From contig JAQFWX010000016.1 in NCBI GenBank assembly GCA_027605045.1, positions 124,001 to 188,000 on the forward strand: DNA of 64,000 bases. The letters are read 5' to 3'. Of the stretch, positions 9,146 through 20,844 are shown piece by piece. The stretch comes from Phallus indusiatus (taxonomy: Eukaryota; Basidiomycota; Agaricomycetes; Phallales; Phallaceae). A program made the translations under genes and the position numbers. Under the pieces are notes generated by a model, which was given only the letters and a program-made list of their open reading frames with translations, was not told the origin of the DNA and did no database searches. The first letter of the stretch is position 1. Every line of letters starts with the position of its first letter.

Positions 9146-12100
9146 AAGACAAGCACTAAACCTAAAAGAGATATCAATATGGCAGCAAAACCTCAACAAA
9201 AGCAAAATAGCCCAAAATGATCTCCTACATGCTGCTAACCCCGCCGACATCACCTCCTTGCCATACAGGAACCTTACATCAATCCGCATACCAACCTCAC
9301 CATCTCAAACAGCGCATGGCACCTGGTCTACCCCCATACACATCATGACAACCCAGCCCACTCAAGAGCAATTCTGATGATCAGCCGACAAATCTCCACC
9401 GCTGCATGGACAGAGATACCTTTCACTTCACCGGACATGGTCGGTATAATCCTGCAGACCGATCTGGGCCCCATGCAAATCATCAATGTCTACGTTGATG
9501 GCGAAAGTGACACTACTATCGAGAAGTTAGCTGAGCATATGCAAAAGACAGTGCGCTTGCCGGGCTACGAATAACCCACCTGCCAGGAGGCCGCCGGGTC
9601 CTAATGGATGAGGAGGATGACCTAAACAGATCACTACGCAAGCACAAGCAAAGCACCTTGGTACTGAAGGAAGACTTACGCAGCTTGTGGTTGGGCGACT
9701 TCAACCGACACCACCCAATGTGGGATGAGGAGCGGAACCGACACCTCTTCACCTCAGCAAACCTTGACCGCGCACAGAAGCTCTTGGACCTCATCAGTGA
9801 ATATGACATGCGCATGGCACTCCCAAAGGACATCCCAACACTTGAAGCCATGGCCACAAAGAATGAAACTAGACCGGACAACGTCTTCTGCTCAGCAAAA
9901 GTGCTCAATGAGATCACACAGTGCAACACAGCACCCACCCTAAGACCTGCCTCCACGGATCACTACCCAATCCTGACCAATGTCGCAATAACCACCCAGC
10001 GCTCCACACCCCGATCCCGCAAGAACTACCGCAAAGTCAACTGGGAAGACTTCCACATGGAACTCAAGGGAAGACTCACAACCGAACCTGTCCTACCCAT
10101 AACTACCGCGGAGGACCTACAAGAAACTGTGCGGCACATTGAGTCAGCAATCCAGGCCACAATCCAAGAACATGTTCCAGACCTGCAAATCACTATCCAC
10201 TCCAAACGCTGGTGGAACGAAGACCTGACCAAGGCACGTCAGAAGCTCCGCAAACTCACCCGCATTCACCTTCAGCGGCGACATACACCAAGCGACCCAG
10301 CCCACTGTCAATACCGGAAGGCACGAAACGAATACCCGAAGCTGATAGCAAAAGCTCAATCGGACCACTGGAGAGAATGGTTAGAGAGAATGGATGAGAC
10401 GGATGTCTGGAAAGCCAACTACCTGATATCAAGTCCTCCAACAGACGGGACTAGACCGCGAATACCACCACTTGAAAAACAAACAGGCCCTGGCAACACT
10501 GTCACCGTCCAAACCGATGCAGAGAAGGCAGAAGTGCTGTCCAATACCTTCTTTCCGAAGCTGAGCCCAATAACCATACCAGAGGAGGAACGCACATACC
10601 CTGACCCCAAATTCACCTTCGAGCCCATCACAGACGAACAGGTCAGCCGCATAATCAGGAAGCTGAAACCACACAAAGCAGTGGGCCCAGACGACTTTCC
10701 GAATGCAGTTGTCAAAGAATGCGCCGACCTTCTAATACCATACTTAGTGCCGGTGTTCAATGCCATGATTGAGCTTAAAACTTACCCTGCCCACTGGAAG
10801 AAATCCACGGTAATAGTTCTTCGAAAACCAGGCCGACCGAACTATGCCAACCCGAATGCATACCGACCTATCACACTAGGAAAAACCCTGCCAAAAATCT
10901 TATCAGCGTGTGTAACGGAAACCCTTCTACACCAAGCAGAGAAGCACCACATACTTGCGCATGAACAGTATGGTGGCCGCAATGGTCGTTCCACAGTGGA
11001 CGCACTCCACAGGGTTGTAGGCTTCATCAAAAAGGCATGGCGAAGAGGGCTAGTGGTAGCAGGTTTCTTTCTCGACGTTAAAGCTGCATTTCCGAGTGTC
11101 ACCCCAGGACGCCTGATACACAACATGCGGATGAGAGGTGTACCCCTAGAGTACACTGATTACATTTCGGAAACGCTGAACGGACGAGTTACCCAACTCA
11201 CCTTCGACGACTATGTATCGGACCCCTTACCAATTGAAAATGGCTGCGACCAAGGAGCACCATCCTCCATGTTTTGTTACGAGGTCTACAACACGCCCCT
11301 TGTAGAGGTACCAAAAACAGGACGCAATGAGCTGGGTACAGGCTTTGCAGATGACGTGGCATACCTGGTAGCTGCTAAGGACTTCCACAAGGCCAATCAG
11401 AGACTCAAACGCATGTTTGACGGCCCTGGAGGAGCACGCGAGTGGGCAGAAGCCCACACATCAACCTTCGAGCTGTCAAAACTCAAGTTAGTTGGTTTCT
11501 CAAGACGTCGGCAGCGCAAGAAGCGCAAACAACCAATCCGGAGGCCCAAGCTAACACTCCGCGACCAAGAAGTGAAACCATCCACAACAGTCAAATATCT
11601 GGGAATCATACTTGACCAGGAGCTCCGCTTCAAGGAACAACAAGAGCATGCTTATGCAAAGGGTCTGGACTGGGCGATGCAACTACGCCGAATTGCAAGA
11701 GTGAAGCACGGAACAGCACCCACCTACGTGAAACGCCTATATAAAGCAGTCGTCGTCCCGAGAGTTCTATATGCAGCCAGCGTCTGGTGTCAGCCTGTTC
11801 ACAAGAAACCGAACGCCAAAAGACTTACTGGATCAGTCGGATTTGCAAGGAAACTTGAGCGCATACAGAGAGCGGCAGCACTAGCCACAACAGGAGCCAT
11901 GAAAACTACACCAACGGAATCCCTACATGTCCACGCAGACATTCTACCCGCGCACCTTTTATTGAATGAGATGTGTCAGAGGGAAGCCGCAAGGTTAATC
12001 AGCTTACCATCACATCATCCCCTACACGAAGATGCGCAAACAAAGGTACAACACCGGAAAGCCCACCCCACACCAATAGAAGCCCTGAGATGTGCATTTG

Positions 12101-13209
12101 GATGGGACGAAGAGCACACTGAACAGGTCGAGACCTTGCGCAAGCATCCGACATGGCACCACGGCTTTCACATTAACATAGCCAAGAACGTTGATGAAGG
12201 GAAAGCTGTAGATGCCGCAGAACCAAACGCGTTGACAGTCTACACGGACGGATCAGCAACTGGAGGCAATGTGGGAGCAGCCGCGGTTTCTTACATGGAC
12301 GGCGTCGAAATTGCAAGCTGGAGCTACAAACTCGGAAAGGACACAGATCACACTGTGTTTGAGGCGGAATTGGTAGGAATCAGCCTGGGAATGCATGCTA
12401 TAGGTCAAACGAACGTTGAAAAGGCAACCATCGCCCTAGACAACAAGGCGGCGATATTGGCTTGCACCAGCAGACAGCCCAGACCCGGGCATCACATTGT
12501 GGAAATAATCAGCCAGCAGTTCGAAGTCCTCCGCCAACAGAAGCCAAACATACAGCTGACGCTGCGCGGGGTACCGGGACACACTGGCATCGAGGGCAAC
12601 GAGAAGGCAGATCAGAAGGCGAAGGGTGCAACTAGGGACGAAGTTTCGCACATCAACACTTTGCCTGAACAGTTGAAGCAAGACCTACCAAGAAGTGTAA
12701 CCACACTGAAAGAGACATACAGGAAATCACTGGCTGAACAACACACCATCTCTTTCCGTCGCACAGAGAGATACAGACGCCTGAGAGCCATCGATGAAAG
12801 TGCGCCATCACGGCACTTCTGGAAGATGTCACGCGAACTCGAAAGAAGACGCGCCAGCACACTCATTCAATTACGCACGGGCCACGCTCCCCTCAACGCG
12901 CACCTACACCGTATTCAACGGTCTGAATCTCCTACTTGCCCAAAGTGCGCGGAGAGAAACGAAACAGTCATCCACTTTCTCTTACACTGCCCGGCACATC
13001 GAACAGCCAGAGGCGTCATGCGGAAAACCCTCCCATACTACCTATTCAACCTGCGCGGCTTGCTCAACAACGAGAGAAGCCTCAACGCCCTCTGGACCTT
13101 TCTCGATAGCACAGAGCGCCTAGCTCAACAATTCGGCGCACTTGCAACCGGAAATCCTACGCATGCCAGAAAAGCAAAGAAGAACAAAAGAACCCGAACA
13201 AGACGCTAG
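9138..13209 (+). pseudogene. LINE ORF2 polyprotein (endonuclease, reverse transcriptase, RNase H), two frameshifts
   Basis: Starts at ATG 9138, overlapping the ORF1 stop. The endonuclease begins ISIWQQNLNKSK. A frame change near 9260 is needed to reach AIQEPYINPHTN and W-HLVYPHTH. A second one between about 9550 and 9580 is needed to reach LAGLRITHLPGG and WLGDFNRHHP. From 9604 the frame is open for 1201 codons. The reverse transcriptase shows KAVGPDDFPNAVV, AYRPITL, GFFLDVKAAF and the catalytic GFADDVAYL. RNase H shows VYTDGSATGG, FEAELVGI, ALDNKAA and VPGHTGIEGNEKAD, so all acidic positions are present. The C-terminus has a CPKC-H-C finger. The endonuclease breaks imply loss of target cleavage. 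Confidence 0.9.
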
Positions 13210-13406
13210 ACACCCTTCTTATCATTTACCCTCAAACCCAAAATCACACGGCTGAAGCACCTTCTTGAAGGACTGGCCATATCCCGGTAACGGGAACAGA
13301 TGTTTTAGAATTAATTTACTATATACGAACATACTTAGATTACATATATTGTATAATGTCTGACCGGGGGCGACCCTATAGACAATAAACCTGATTAATC
13401 ATCATC

Positions 13407-13419
13407 ATTGCGGAAATGG
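13407..13419. repeat. Right target-site duplication of the LINE (13 bp)
   Basis: Identical to 7268-7280 (ATTGCGGAAATGG) and directly abutting the 3' end of the LINE. Confidence 0.9.
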
Positions 13420-13620
13420 CAACGTCAACACTCTTTGTTTTTTTAATGTTGAGTTTTGCGATTGCGGATAACAATGCGTATTCGTATTCTGGCTGATGTA
13501 TCAATCTTTGTGTTTCAGAGAAACGGATATTGTGCAGTCGAGTTGAGTGACGGACGGACAGCACGGGTTATAACAACGCAGGGATATTTCAATTACTTGA
13601 CCAACGCGCCGATCTCTTCA
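13407..13620 (+). pseudogene. 3' fragment of the LINE-interrupted RTA1-like gene
   Basis: After the target duplication the sequence continues the RTA1 alignment. CTCTTTGTTTTTTTAATG matches the end of exon 6 of the intact gene. An intron with a TTTCAG acceptor follows. The last exon then reads GYCAVELSDGRTARVITTQGYFNY against GYRTVELSGGWTGPVVTTETYFN of the intact paralog. After about 13620 the similarity fades and the frame runs on to a non-homologous tail (stop near 13767). The copy has lost its first five exons. Confidence 0.75.
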
Positions 13621-14677
13621 TCAGCATCAAAGTGTTTCTATTCTTCAACTGGATACCTTGCTCCTGTCAATTTGGCTCCTGGCGCGGCCTGTGTCCTCCT
13701 TTATCCTATGGCTCCGCTGTGCGATTCAAAGTCTTTTCTATATAGAATCATAGTCACTCCTTGCTGAGTACTGACTTAAGAGAATGTCATCTTGAGCACC
13801 ATGATTGACAGCGTTGCGGACGCCTTGATCCTTCAGCCTGCTTAATATGGTTTTTCATCCCAAATGTCCATGACTGGCCGAGAAATCTCAGTCAGTGTTT
13901 TCGCTAGACTCGATTTTAGGTTGATTTTAGGTCGATCCTGAAGGGTCCAACCCAGTCACAATCACTAGGAGATATGTATGAGCGGATACATGCGGAATTC
14001 CAGTCCGAGGGTGGTCTAACGAGACCATGTGGCGGGAACGACTGAATAGACTGAACTCTGGTTGATATCCAAAAATAAAACAACTCCGCTTTGTGTTTTC
14101 AAAGATGAAACCGTTACGGAATAGAATTGCTTTGCTTACACAGGTTGATACAGAAGACGAGCACCCGGATTTCCTTTGGATGGTGTCTTTATTATATTGC
14201 AGTCTTTTGTGGCAGTGTTCGTTGCAATTCTTCTATCAGGTCATCAATAGGTATACTTGTAAACACTAGTCAATTATGAGTGATTATTGACTATTGGCGA
14301 ATGTTCACATAGTGCCTTGCAACTCCTTCAGGCCATCAATAGGTATGTCGACAACACTCATGACACGACACGAGTGAACAATGGTCACAAAAAAAAGGAG
14401 ATAAATGCTCCTGACAGTTAGGCAGGACATTATAATTCCCCGGTAACGCAGCCCAAGAGGTCAATTCAGTTGGACAGGTTGTTTCATTTTTTTTGGCGAA
14501 GCAATTTGTTGTAAGACAACATTACAAACAACGGGAAATGGACATAGGTTCCCCCCGTTGTTCTAGCTGGACAGGTTGTTTCATCAATCTGTGCAATCCC
14601 CAAATATTTAAAAGGGTAGTACTATGTGTTCAAAATCCATAGCAGTTATCCTATTCCTCCAATTTAATAGCTCAAAA
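13621..14677. other. Intergenic with two short direct-repeat pairs; upstream region of the RTA1-like gene
   Basis: No gene seen. CAGG(T/C)CATCAATAGGTAT occurs at 14237-14254 and 14329-14346. TGGACAGGTTGTTTCAT occurs at 14471-14487 and 14568-14584. They may be decayed tandem duplications or protein-binding sites of the downstream promoter. Confidence 0.5.
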
Positions 14678-15981
14678 ATGACATCTAGCACCGGTCTGTA
14701 ATATTTCCCCTCTTGATTACAAAATGTTGTTGCTGAAAAACTACGTTCTCAGCAACATCACAGTCCTCTTCACATCGAGGACAACCGTCGTTATATGGCT
14801 ACGTTCCTACGGAATGGATTTGTATCTGCTTCGTTGTATTGTTCAGCGTCACAACTTGTAAGCAATTTCGAAAAGAACGTGGGGTGCTCTACTGATTATA
14901 TTTATGCTATCCCGGGTGACAGTACTACACACAGTACAGGCCTTTGTCTACAAAAGGCCGAAGCTCCTTTGGACTATCCCGACCTTCGTAATGTGTGGCA
15001 TAGCTGAGATTATAGGATGGGGTGGTAGACTCGCAAGTAGCCACAATCCGTATGATCTGAAGTTCTTCATAATTCAGTAAAACACCCATCCTTCGCCTGT
15101 CAAACTACTCATGTTTCTCAAACATTCTCAGATCTACGACTACAGTCATAGCTCCTACATTCTTGACCGCCGGCCTGTATACAGTATTTGGTATAATCAT
15201 CACCCAGCTAGGATCGCAATATAGTCGACTGCCACCCAAAGCTTGTACGTTTTTTAACCTGGTCCTTGCGCGCGTCCTTTCGCTGAAATACTATTTCTTT
15301 AGACTTCTTTACTTTCCTCGCCGCAGATGCCGCTGCTCTTGGAGTTCAGGCATTCGGGGGTGCGTATTCCTCGATTTCCTTTGAACACGGTCGATCTCCC
15401 GCTGCTGGAGGAAACATCATGATGATAGGAATAGTAATCCAACTAGGTGAGTTCAATATTGGGTTAGAGAACTCTTGAATCGCGACTAACCTGATTGGAA
15501 AGTCTCCATTTTATTATACATCGTCTTAGCGACGGAATTTTTCTTACGCTTTCATTTTGGATTACCGATTCCTGGGAGGGTGCCTGCAACAAGACAAGAA
15601 GAAAGCCCAGAAATCTCCGTAGACAAAGCTTCTTTGAAGGACATGGAAAGTTCACCAGACGATGTCTCTAACAAGAAAGCAACATCGTTAGGCAGGGGTA
15701 TTTTTGCCCTTCCACTCGGCACCTTTATCGTCGTTGGGGGGATAGTCTTTTCAACATTTTTGGTATTAATACGGTGGGTTGTGCTCAAGGATAATAATTC
15801 GTATTCATAGCTGACTGATGAATCACATTTCGTTAGAAGTGGATATCGTACAGTTGAGTTAAGTGGCGGATGGACCGGACCGGTTGTAACAACGGAAACC
15901 TATTTCAACCATATGGACGGCGCGACAATCTGTCTGGCTATGTTCACGCTGAATATTTTGCATCCACAGTTCGTTTATTAG
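14678..15981 (+). CDS. RTA1-like seven-transmembrane protein (lipid-translocating exporter family)
   Basis: Seven exons (14678-14693, 14753-14857, 14923-15076, 15132-15244, 15303-15446, 15503-15773, 15837-15981) join in phase to 315 residues. Family motifs appear in order: YGYVPTEW at the N-terminus; TTLLHTVQAFVYKRPK; CGIAEIIGWGGR; VIAPTFLTAGLYTVFG; LGSQYSRLPPK; ADAAALGVQAFGGA; LLYIVLATEFFLR; RTVELSGGWTG with ETYFNHMDGA; and a final LNILHP. Hydrophobic stretches give seven membrane spans, with a charged cytoplasmic loop before the last two. The first, 16-nt exon uses a weak GTCTGT donor and is the least certain part. RTA1/RSB1 relatives in yeast are linked to resistance to 7-aminocholesterol and sphingoid-base release. 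The substrate here is unknown. Confidence 0.88.
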
Positions 15982-16279
15982 AAGGATCGTATTTTATTTA
16001 TATTCCGTATGGACTCGGACGGTGAACAGGCGAAATGATCGTACCTTGTGCCGTCGAAAATTACTCCTCTAATAATGGTAAATATATTAATTTATTATTA
16101 ATTGATACAACTTTCGTTTGTGGTAATGTACATAACTTTTCGTAATTTGATACCTCACAATTTTTTTACTACCACAAGTATATTAATGAAAAACACGAAA
16201 TTCCAACAAGAGGGAAACTTTTGACGCAAAGCATAACAACGATAGCAAGGTATATGGGCGCTTCGGTACGACGATAATT

Positions 16280-18089
16280 TTAAACATTTCGTAGCAAATC
16301 CAGAGAAGCTTTCATGCCTTCATAAAGATGGCTCATCAGTTCTTGGCAGTCGGGGTCTTCTCGCATCTGTGAATTGATATATGAAAATTGATCAATCTGT
16401 AACAATGAGTAACCGGTTAAACAGGTACATACCCCGTTTAAAAGAGATAAATAGGTATTTTTGAGAGAATAGGGTACGCATAATGGTGGAAAACCTTTCG
16501 CTACCAAAGGGACCGAGGCTAAAACTCGAGACAACCGGTTGTTTCCGTCCTGTCATTAGTTTAGTCACGCTGTCAAACTTTAGTTATGGAAAAAATGAAA
16601 ATATACCTCAAATGGATGGATCATGAGAAAAGCATGGCTGATCCATGCTGCAGCGGCGAAGGGGTCGATGTCGTCTCTACGGATAAGTTCCTACTGTCAA
16701 AGGTCAAATGAAATACGGCAATGATGGAAATTCACTTCTTTACATTATAGAGCTTACAAAATACCTTCAGTTCACCATTCACTTTGTCATGAGGGCAAAA
16801 TTGGCTTTTGACTCCTAATTTATACCCGGTAAGGTTGAGACATGTTGTCTGTCTCGTTATTCCGACGTTGACATATCTTAACCGGGTTTCCCGGGTATCT
16901 GATTGCGACTGCGATCCAGGCGACCCCGACGGAGAAGTTGAAACGGAATTCATTGATTTCGTATGAATATTTAAAACTCGACTTGAGTGCATCAACGTCT
17001 CGTGGACACGACAAAGCGTTTCGAGGGTCAGAGTTATCTCTAAAGGATTAGAGTTCAGTATCCAGTTGAGTGTCTGACACATGAAGGTAATATGAGATGG
17101 AAAAAATCGTGAAACGTTTATTAAAAAAATGCACAAGCCTTTCGTGTATCTCTTAGGATCGATAAAGCAACAACACCACTTCGTACCGCACCGCCTGTGA
17201 TCCCATCTTCTCCGATTATCGGTACTTGATGAAGAAACCCCACTTGAACAAGCGTTGATGCAACCTACTTACAGTAAGCATTTTGCACAATGGAGAAGGG
17301 TAAAACCCAGTGAGATGGATACGTACCTCAGGTGGAAGTTGAAACATACCCTCTAAGAAATTGGTTTCCAAAGCAGTTAGATTGAGAAATTTTGCCATCA
17401 TGGCGTTCGGACCTTGCATTCGAAGATTACTCCACGTGTTGGCGAGATTTTGAAGGTCGTGCGCTGGGATCGCACATAGTGGGAAAGATGGCGGTCCCGT
17501 CTTGATGGAACGCCACACCTGAGCGGGATTTTGGGTGAGAGAGGACGTTTTGTAAGTTCGTACTGTTGTAATTGAATTGAAGAGATTCAGTTTCATACGA
17601 ACTAGACGAGAGAGAACGAAAATCATTACATCGTTTCTGTATTTTCGACGTCAAGGATGACTTTGTTTGTTGAATCCATTCCTCCAAATTGGAGTCTTTG
17701 AGCTGGTCTTGTAACTAAAGATCGGGTTTCAACAAATAGAAAATTTTATGCTCAGATTTTCTCACCTCTTCATATAATAGCAACGCTGTGACTTTACTTT
17801 CCAAAACATACCGCATATCGGCAACGCGTAAAAGTAGATAGGGAATCCGGTGGTCTTCGAGGAGAGATTCCCAGTACCTAGCAGAAGAAGCACATTCCGT
17901 GGAATTTCGCGGATCTACCGTCAGGGTTATTGTCAATTGTGAGGATGTTGCCGGTCCAAGGATATTAATCGGGATGTCCTAAGTAACCAAGTACGAAATT
18001 TTTCAGAAAAACAGCAGCTACCAACGAGGACTTAACTGACAACCACAGATGGATATACGAGAGGAGGGCGAGATTGGTTCAAAAAACAT
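16280..18089 (-). CDS. Fic-domain protein (probable AMP-transferase)
   Basis: A multi-exon minus-strand gene. Secure exons carry DPFAAAAWISHAFLMIHPFE, then after an intron DGNNRLSRVLASVPLVAKG, then a last exon from MREDPDCQ to the stop at 16280-16282. Together they form the Fic motif HPFEDGNNR, with the catalytic His. The glycine usual before the motif Arg is Asn. Upstream exons show FCPHDKVNGELK, TLCRVHETLMHSSRV and LTALETNFLEGMFQLPPE, matching the helical part before the active site. The N-terminal region (about 17430-17940) includes DIPINILGPATSS and a coiled stretch. The join near 17550 and the donor near 17140 could not be settled, and the ATG at 18089 is provisional. Fic enzymes usually transfer AMP from ATP to hydroxyl side chains of target proteins. 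The target is unknown. Confidence 0.75.
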
Positions 18090-20844
18090 TGAAGAAACAG
18101 ACCCGGTTGGTTATGGTAGAGGCTTGAAGACATGAAAAGAAAGAAACTTCCTTTGTGTCAAGTTCGATCACGAGCCTTTATGTGGTTCTTTCATAGCAGA
18201 AGAGACCTGATCTTACATCCCGTGCCGGTGCCAATGATGACCCTAACTTACCTTATTTGTCCTTTTATCGTGACAGTTGCAATTGCGCAACACGTTGTAA
18301 GCCGGTTGTCCAAAAAAAATACCCGAAACTGGCTCACTTCGTGACAGGGTATACAATCGGTTCTCGTCCCAATGACGTCCGAGTTTATTGGAGTATCAAA
18401 GAGTTTCAATAGACAGAAACCTCGATTATTAGCGGTACAACGTGCCTCTCAATGGTGCGGAAAAATCGCGAATGAGCTAAGAATGGTCGCTTACATCATT
18501 TTTGATCTTGGTCGCTGTGCCCCGAGCTCAGTCGGGAACCTCTTACCCCGGGTTACATACATTTCAGGCAGCGATTGTTCCGTTTCTGTTTTCCGCAGCT
18601 CTCTTTTGGTCATGAATTTTTTCACGGCCTAATAAATCTCGGGGTATAGATTGGGCACCTCCACGTGTTAAAGGATACATATTCAGAGCACGTTGCGTGC
18701 CAAGTGCCCCTGCAAACTCAATGATGTATCGGCAGATATGAAATGTCGCGTTTTGGAATTTAAAAAAAAATTCGCCGTGGGACAAATATGACAATGAATG
18801 GGCTGAATGAATAAAAGGGCGATGGCCACTGTCAGCCAATTTGAAATCCGACACTTAGTGACCTCAACAAAATTCAAGAGCTCAATTTATATGAAATAAC
18901 AGGTTAGGGGGCGACGTCAGTGATTTACGCTTGCAGATAGGATCACATTTACATGACGCCGAGTTTATTATTAGAAAGAAAGGCGGGTGGGAAGAGTTCT
19001 GAACGTCTCGATGGCTTCGGGCCTCATAAATGGAGGGTAACATCTAACATCCATACAAGCATTGAAAAATCCGTTATAACGTGTCGAATGACCTGAGAGC
19101 ATCCGTTACGTCTTAGGGGAGCAATGAAGTTTAAGATCACAACTTACTATATCTCAAGGGTTTTGGAAATGAAAGAAGAGGTCAAGTTGCATCCATTTGG
19201 GGAAAGTATTATTAAAAGTTCTTTGAACCCATGATTCAATACACATAACGGATTAGAGTTAACGATGGATCTGCGCGTTGTAACCCTTGATGATGAAGGT
19301 TTACCCAGAATCCTTTAAATAGCATCCTTCTCAAAGTGCCTTGGTTTCATTTTTATCCAGGGTGATTTTTAGCTCACAAAGGTTTGTTTCTCTATATAGA
19401 TGGCTCGATATAAGATTGTTTCAAAAATAAACACGAAGCGTACACATACTATCACTGGGTTAGGAATTTCGAATCGAAAGTTTGTGCGCGCCGTAATAGT
19501 CATTTTGTTGAGATCCCGGGGGCTTAAACGCCAATATACATGAAGGACAATCATTGCAAGCAGCGGTCAAAGACGACGTTTTGGGATTGTAGGAGATATT
19601 CGATGTCAAGGTATGAGACGGAGTATGATAGAGACGGGCAACTGAAGACAGCGATTCGTGAATGATGAAAGGGGTGAACCATCAATGTCATACTGAGAGT
19701 TCAGTAGCATGAAAACAAGCGCATCCTTCATTTGAGTCTTCTTGCAACTAGGTGCTATCGGTGTTGATACGAAAAGAAATTTTGGAGCAATGAACGATTC
19801 ACGGATGACAGACTGAAAACCTGACACGAAAAATTTGATTGATCACCAGAGGTTTGAAGAAGTAGTAAAGATAACAGCAGCGCAAATGGACCGTCGGTGC
19901 AGACGATAGGAGGAACTATGAACACGGAACTATGAACACGGAACTATGAACACAAAAGCTTGTGACGTGTCAAAGACAAGGTTCGCTCAGCGCTTTGTTT
20001 GACGCGCGCTCAAGTTCTCGGTTCTTTGCGTAACGTTCGCGTGACAACTAGTAAATGAAACCGGTCCGAGTTGCCGCCGGCTTATTGCGTTGAGTGGTTT
20101 ATTATTTTGGTTATTGGATTTTCTAGGATGCCTGACTCTGAAGACAATTGTCTCGTTGAACTCTTCGTTCCGGATGGATCCAGAGGAAGGGAACGCTTTG
20201 CAGCAGGCGCTAATTCTCATAACCATGTGTCATCATGACCCATCTCATGACTCTCATCCCAGGCCGGAAAACTTTGGAAGACCTTGGATAAAGACTTTGT
20301 CCGATTCAGATGAGCAGGAGTTATCCTGAAAACGAAATATGACGCCTTTGAAGTTTGAAATGAGCCGAAAGAAAGGTACGGAGCAGATCATGGGCAATCA
20401 TGTCCGGAAATTGCGGCTCGAGATGTCTACTTCTTAGACACGCGTTAAGCACGAATTGGTTAGATCTGAGATTATTTACCTGATTTTTTGAATTGTAGCT
20501 CAGGTTACACTGAAATCACGCGCCGTTGGGAACTGTTGGCCATGGTTGAAACTTGACACAAAAACAAACGCTTGAGCTATTTACATAACAATTGCTTGAC
20601 GACTGCGTTTTGATATTTACGCAAACTAAAGCCAATTTTTCCATGATATTCGAAATACTGAACCGAGAGAAAGGATGACTCACATGTCTGAGATTCTCCT
20701 TGGAGCGTATTCGTGAATCGTGAGCAACGGTCGACGGAACGAAATGCCGAGCATGCCGGCCACCGTCACACTACACAAACGTTACTTCCGACATTCATCT
20801 TGCATTCATCTTGCGTTCATCTTGTGATTGTTTACGAGCCAATC
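18090..20844. other. Long gene-poor stretch; no gene recognised
   Basis: Short open frames occur on both strands (18132-18632 +, 18564-18877 -, 19606-19827 -, 20090-20329 +) but none shows a family motif, a credible exon chain or a start context. A perfect three-copy 14-bp tandem repeat lies at 19912-19953. The region may hold a decayed gene or a non-coding RNA that sequence alone does not reveal. Confidence 0.45.
19912..19953. repeat. 14-bp tandem repeat, three perfect copies
   Basis: The unit GGAACTATGAACAC is repeated three times head to tail without a mismatch. It lies in a gene-free stretch. Confidence 0.9.

Larger units (their letters stand above)
7281..13406 (+). mobile_element. Tad-like non-LTR retrotransposon (LINE), near full length, 6126 bp
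   Basis: The element has a roughly 155-bp 5' leader, ORF1 with zinc knuckles, and ORF2 with apurinic endonuclease, reverse transcriptase, RNase H and a C-terminal zinc finger. A short 3' trailer ends in ATCATCATC instead of a long poly(A). It is bounded by a perfect 13-bp target-site duplication. ORF2 order (endonuclease, RT, RNase H) and the CCHC-bearing ORF1 fit the Tad/I/Jockey group known from fungi. ORF1 and a 1201-codon stretch of ORF2 are free of stops, and the duplication is identical on both sides, so the insertion looks recent. Two frameshifts in the endonuclease part of ORF2 would block autonomous movement unless they are sequencing errors. Confidence 0.93.

Noticed and set aside
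20713..20844. N-terminal extension of the BSP-family gene
   Set aside because: No ATG in frame before 20845; the stretch is polar and low in similarity to anything recognisable.
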